Source of the DNA: Acidimicrobiales bacterium
Lineage (GTDB): Bacteria > Actinomycetota > Acidimicrobiia > Acidimicrobiales > RAAP-2
Direction of reading: 5' to 3'
Assembly (NCBI GenBank): GCA_017883105.1
Contig: JADGOF010000131.1
Location: 1-6,538, forward strand
DNA length: 6,538 nucleotides
Of this stretch, positions 5,322 through 6,538 are shown in pieces. Position 1 is the first letter of the stretch, and every line of letters begins with the position of its first letter. The notes below the pieces were generated by a model. The model was given only the letters and a program-made list of their open reading frames with translations, had not been told where the DNA came from and did not search any database. Both the position numbers and the translations under genes were made by a program.

Positions 5322-6038
5322 TCAGGGGCCCGGCGAGGCGGTGAGCCGGCGCAGCTCATCGGCGGCTTCGGCGATCGTCTCGAGTGACGCCGGCCAGGCG
5401 CACACCGCCCAGGTGGCCCCGGCCCCGGCCAACTCGAGGAGTCGCGCCGTGACCCCGGGGGCGGCACCTTCGACCGGCCCCCCCCAGGTCACCTCCATGC
5501 CCGTCGCCGCCAGCTCGGCGACCTGCACTGCGTCGCCTTCCCACAGGTTGACCGCGGTGCCGGCCGTGCGGGCCAGTGCGACCGTCTTGGGTTGTCCGCC
5601 CCCCACCCACACCGGGATGCCCCGCTGCACGGCGGCCGTGGCCACCGCGGCAAGGTGCTCCCGGCGGAGACCGGCGTCGTCGACGGGGATGCCGTACGCC
5701 TCGTTCTCCCGGCGGCTCTTACCGTCACCTGTCCCGATGCCGGCGATGAACCTACCGTCACTGAGACGGTCCAGAGTGCTCAGCACGGCGAGCAGCACGG
5801 CATCGGGGAGCAACCCGATTCGGGCCACCAGTGTGCCGATGGCGATTGTCGAGGTGGAGGCGGCCAAGGCTCCAAGGAGAGGGGCCGACGAGAGTGCCGG
5901 GCGGCCCGGTTGGCCCATCGGCCACAGGTGGTCGAAGCAGAACACGCCGTCGATGCCCAACGACTCTGCCCGACGGGCCGCCTCGATGGCGGTGTCTGCC
6001 TCGTCCTCGAACTGGGGAAGGGTGATCCCGATCTTCAC
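5322..6038 (-). CDS. Compact luciferase-like (LLM) oxidoreductase, probably F420-dependent
   Basis: This 238-residue protein is a bacterial-luciferase-like TIM-barrel oxidoreductase; relatives in actinobacteria usually use F420 or FMN. Visible features are the first strand MKIGITLPQF, AARRAESLGIDGVFCFDHLWP (21-40) with the Asp-His pair at 36-37, the block STIAIGTLVARIGLLPDAV, LSTLDRLSDGRFIAGIGTGD (86-105), NEAYGIP, and IPVWVGGGQPKTVALARTAG (141-160). Most members are about 280-350 residues. This one lacks the stretch that normally lies between the REEH-type helix and the P-(V/I)-W-V-G-G strand, here reduced to about REHLAAVATAAVQRG. The start is GTG 6038, next to the conserved first strand, with a GGGGG tract upstream as a possible binding site. 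The C-terminal GATWAVCAWP block shows that the frame is intact across a G8 tract. It follows the SRPBCC gene by 46 bases. The substrate is unknown. Confidence 0.85.
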   Translation of the reverse strand: MKIGITLPQFEDEADTAIEAARRAESLGIDGVFCFDHLWPMGQPGRPALSSAPLLGALAASTSTIAIGTLVARIGLLPDAVLLAVLSTLDRLSDGRFIAGIGTGDGKSRRENEAYGIPVDDAGLRREHLAAVATAAVQRGIPVWVGGGQPKTVALARTAGTAVNLWEGDAVQVAELAATGMEVTWGGPVEGAAPGVTARLLELAGAGATWAVCAWPASLETIAEAADELRRLTASPGP

Positions 6039-6050
6039 CGCCGACCCCCG

Positions 6051-6082
6051 GGCACCGGGGGGGCGACCGGGTTGCCGGTGCC
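6051..6082 (-). terminator. GC-rich inverted repeat after the SRPBCC gene
   Basis: GGCACCGG (6051-6058) and CCGGTGCC (6075-6082) are perfect eight-base complements with a 16-base loop that includes most of a G7 run. The repeat fills most of the 46-base gap between the SRPBCC stop and the LLM start and begins three bases beyond that stop. It is followed by no U-tract. It may act as an attenuator or mRNA stabiliser within the unit, and it reaches to within 13 bases of the LLM start, so it might also affect LLM translation. Confidence 0.4.
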
Positions 6083-6084
6083 GT

Positions 6085-6528
6085 TCACGCCGTCGATTCG
6101 GCCCGGGCCTTCAGGTCGCGGAGGGCGATCGACATGATCCGGCTCTGGGCCCGCATCTTGATGAAGCCCGGCAGAGGCACCTTCATCTCGACCTCGAGGT
6201 GGTACGTCACCTCGGTGCCGCCGTCACCAGCCGGCGTGAAGACGTACCGCCCATCCAGCTTGGCGGTGATGTCTCCCCGGGTCTGCACCCAGGCCAGCAC
6301 ATCGGGGGCCCCGCTGTAGTCGTAGGCGAGCGTGTAGTTGGTGCTGCGGCCGAACGCCGCGGCCCGGAAGGTGACCAGGCGGGGCCGGCCCTGGTCATCG
6401 CGTTCGTCGATGGTGACTTCCTTGATGTCCGCAGCCCAAAGGGGGTAGGCGCCGATGTCAGCACTGACCGCGAAGCAGCGCTCCGGCGAGGCCGATACGG
6501 TCATTCGCTCAGTGGCTTGTTCCGCCAC
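6085..6528 (-). CDS. SRPBCC-family (polyketide cyclase/dehydrase-like) protein
   Basis: This protein of about 147 residues matches the SRPBCC/START-like helix-grip fold, a family with a deep hydrophobic pocket that includes polyketide cyclases, lipid carriers and many uncharacterised actinobacterial proteins. Typical features are the opening strand and helix TVSASPERCFAVSADIGAYP (10-29), followed by LWAADIKEVTI (30-40). Later come the long beta-sheet strands around TNYTLAYDYS and GTEVTYHLEVEMKVPLP, and a C-terminal helix from about 122 to 145. No catalytic residues can be named; many members bind a ligand rather than catalyse. The chosen start is GTG 6528, with AGGG six bases before it at the window edge. 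ATG 6504 is an alternative, and extension beyond the window is not excluded because the frame stays open. It lies 46 bases upstream of the LLM gene and is probably cotranscribed with it. Function is unknown. Confidence 0.82.
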   Translation of the reverse strand: MAEQATERMTVSASPERCFAVSADIGAYPLWAADIKEVTIDERDDQGRPRLVTFRAAAFGRSTNYTLAYDYSGAPDVLAWVQTRGDITAKLDGRYVFTPAGDGGTEVTYHLEVEMKVPLPGFIKMRAQSRIMSIALRDLKARAESTA

Positions 6529-6538
6529 GGTCGGCCCT

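Noticed and set aside
5231..5467. N-terminal extension of alaC to 5467
   Set aside because: The extension is Pro/Arg/Ser-rich, overlaps the end of the LLM gene, and precedes a start at 5230 that fits the family's usual N-terminus.
1..6538. CRISPR array, tRNA, transposon ends or a defence cluster
   Set aside because: No regularly spaced repeats, cloverleaf sequence, transposase, nuclease or helicase genes are visible; the genes are ordinary metabolic and regulatory families.

Overview
This window is GC-rich, densely coding DNA and most resembles a high-GC actinobacterium. An acidimicrobial lineage (Acidimicrobiia) is my best guess. The grounds are the GTG starts, several starts without Shine-Dalgarno sequences but with TANNNT hexamers just upstream, a luciferase-like oxidoreductase of the coenzyme-F420 type, and the style of the PlsC and SRPBCC proteins. 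No ribosomal RNA, tRNA, CRISPR array, insertion sequence or phage gene is visible, and no gap between genes exceeds about 100 bases.

Layout from left to right. Bases 1-101 hold no assignable gene, only an inverted repeat. Two genes read leftward (minus strand): plsC (873-1604), a membrane phospholipid acyltransferase, followed by an ACT-domain protein (102-782). Divergent from plsC, across only 38 bases, is a rightward set: an acetoacetate-decarboxylase-fold protein (1643-2473), a TetR-type repressor (2513-3130) and an SMP-30/gluconolactonase-type hydrolase (3127-4023). The last two overlap by ATGA. A second leftward set converges on it: an SRPBCC/polyketide-cyclase-like protein (6085-6528, whose start is close to the window edge), a compact luciferase-like monooxygenase (5322-6038) and an AlaC-type aminotransferase (4028-5230). 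The two sets meet tail to tail with four bases between stop codons.

How the genes may work together. The rightward genes look like a small TetR-controlled catabolic unit, in which a lactonase-type propeller and a Schiff-base decarboxylase-fold enzyme would act on a lactone or keto-acid substrate. The substrate cannot be read from sequence. The tetR gene has a good promoter of its own (TTGACC, 17 bases, TAGCGT), and a perfect 10-base palindrome overlaps its -35 end, as expected for autoregulation. PlsC belongs to membrane lipid synthesis and AlaC to pyruvate/alanine and glutamate metabolism. The LLM and SRPBCC proteins have no assigned substrate.

Nothing here is clearly a new defence, mobile or signalling system. 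The most useful leads are the altered active-site neighbour (Lys-Trp instead of Lys-Lys) in the decarboxylase-fold protein, the tetR promoter/operator, the shortened LLM protein, the ACT protein with an unexplained C-terminal domain, and the recurrence of GC-rich inverted repeats without U-tracts after the leftward genes.
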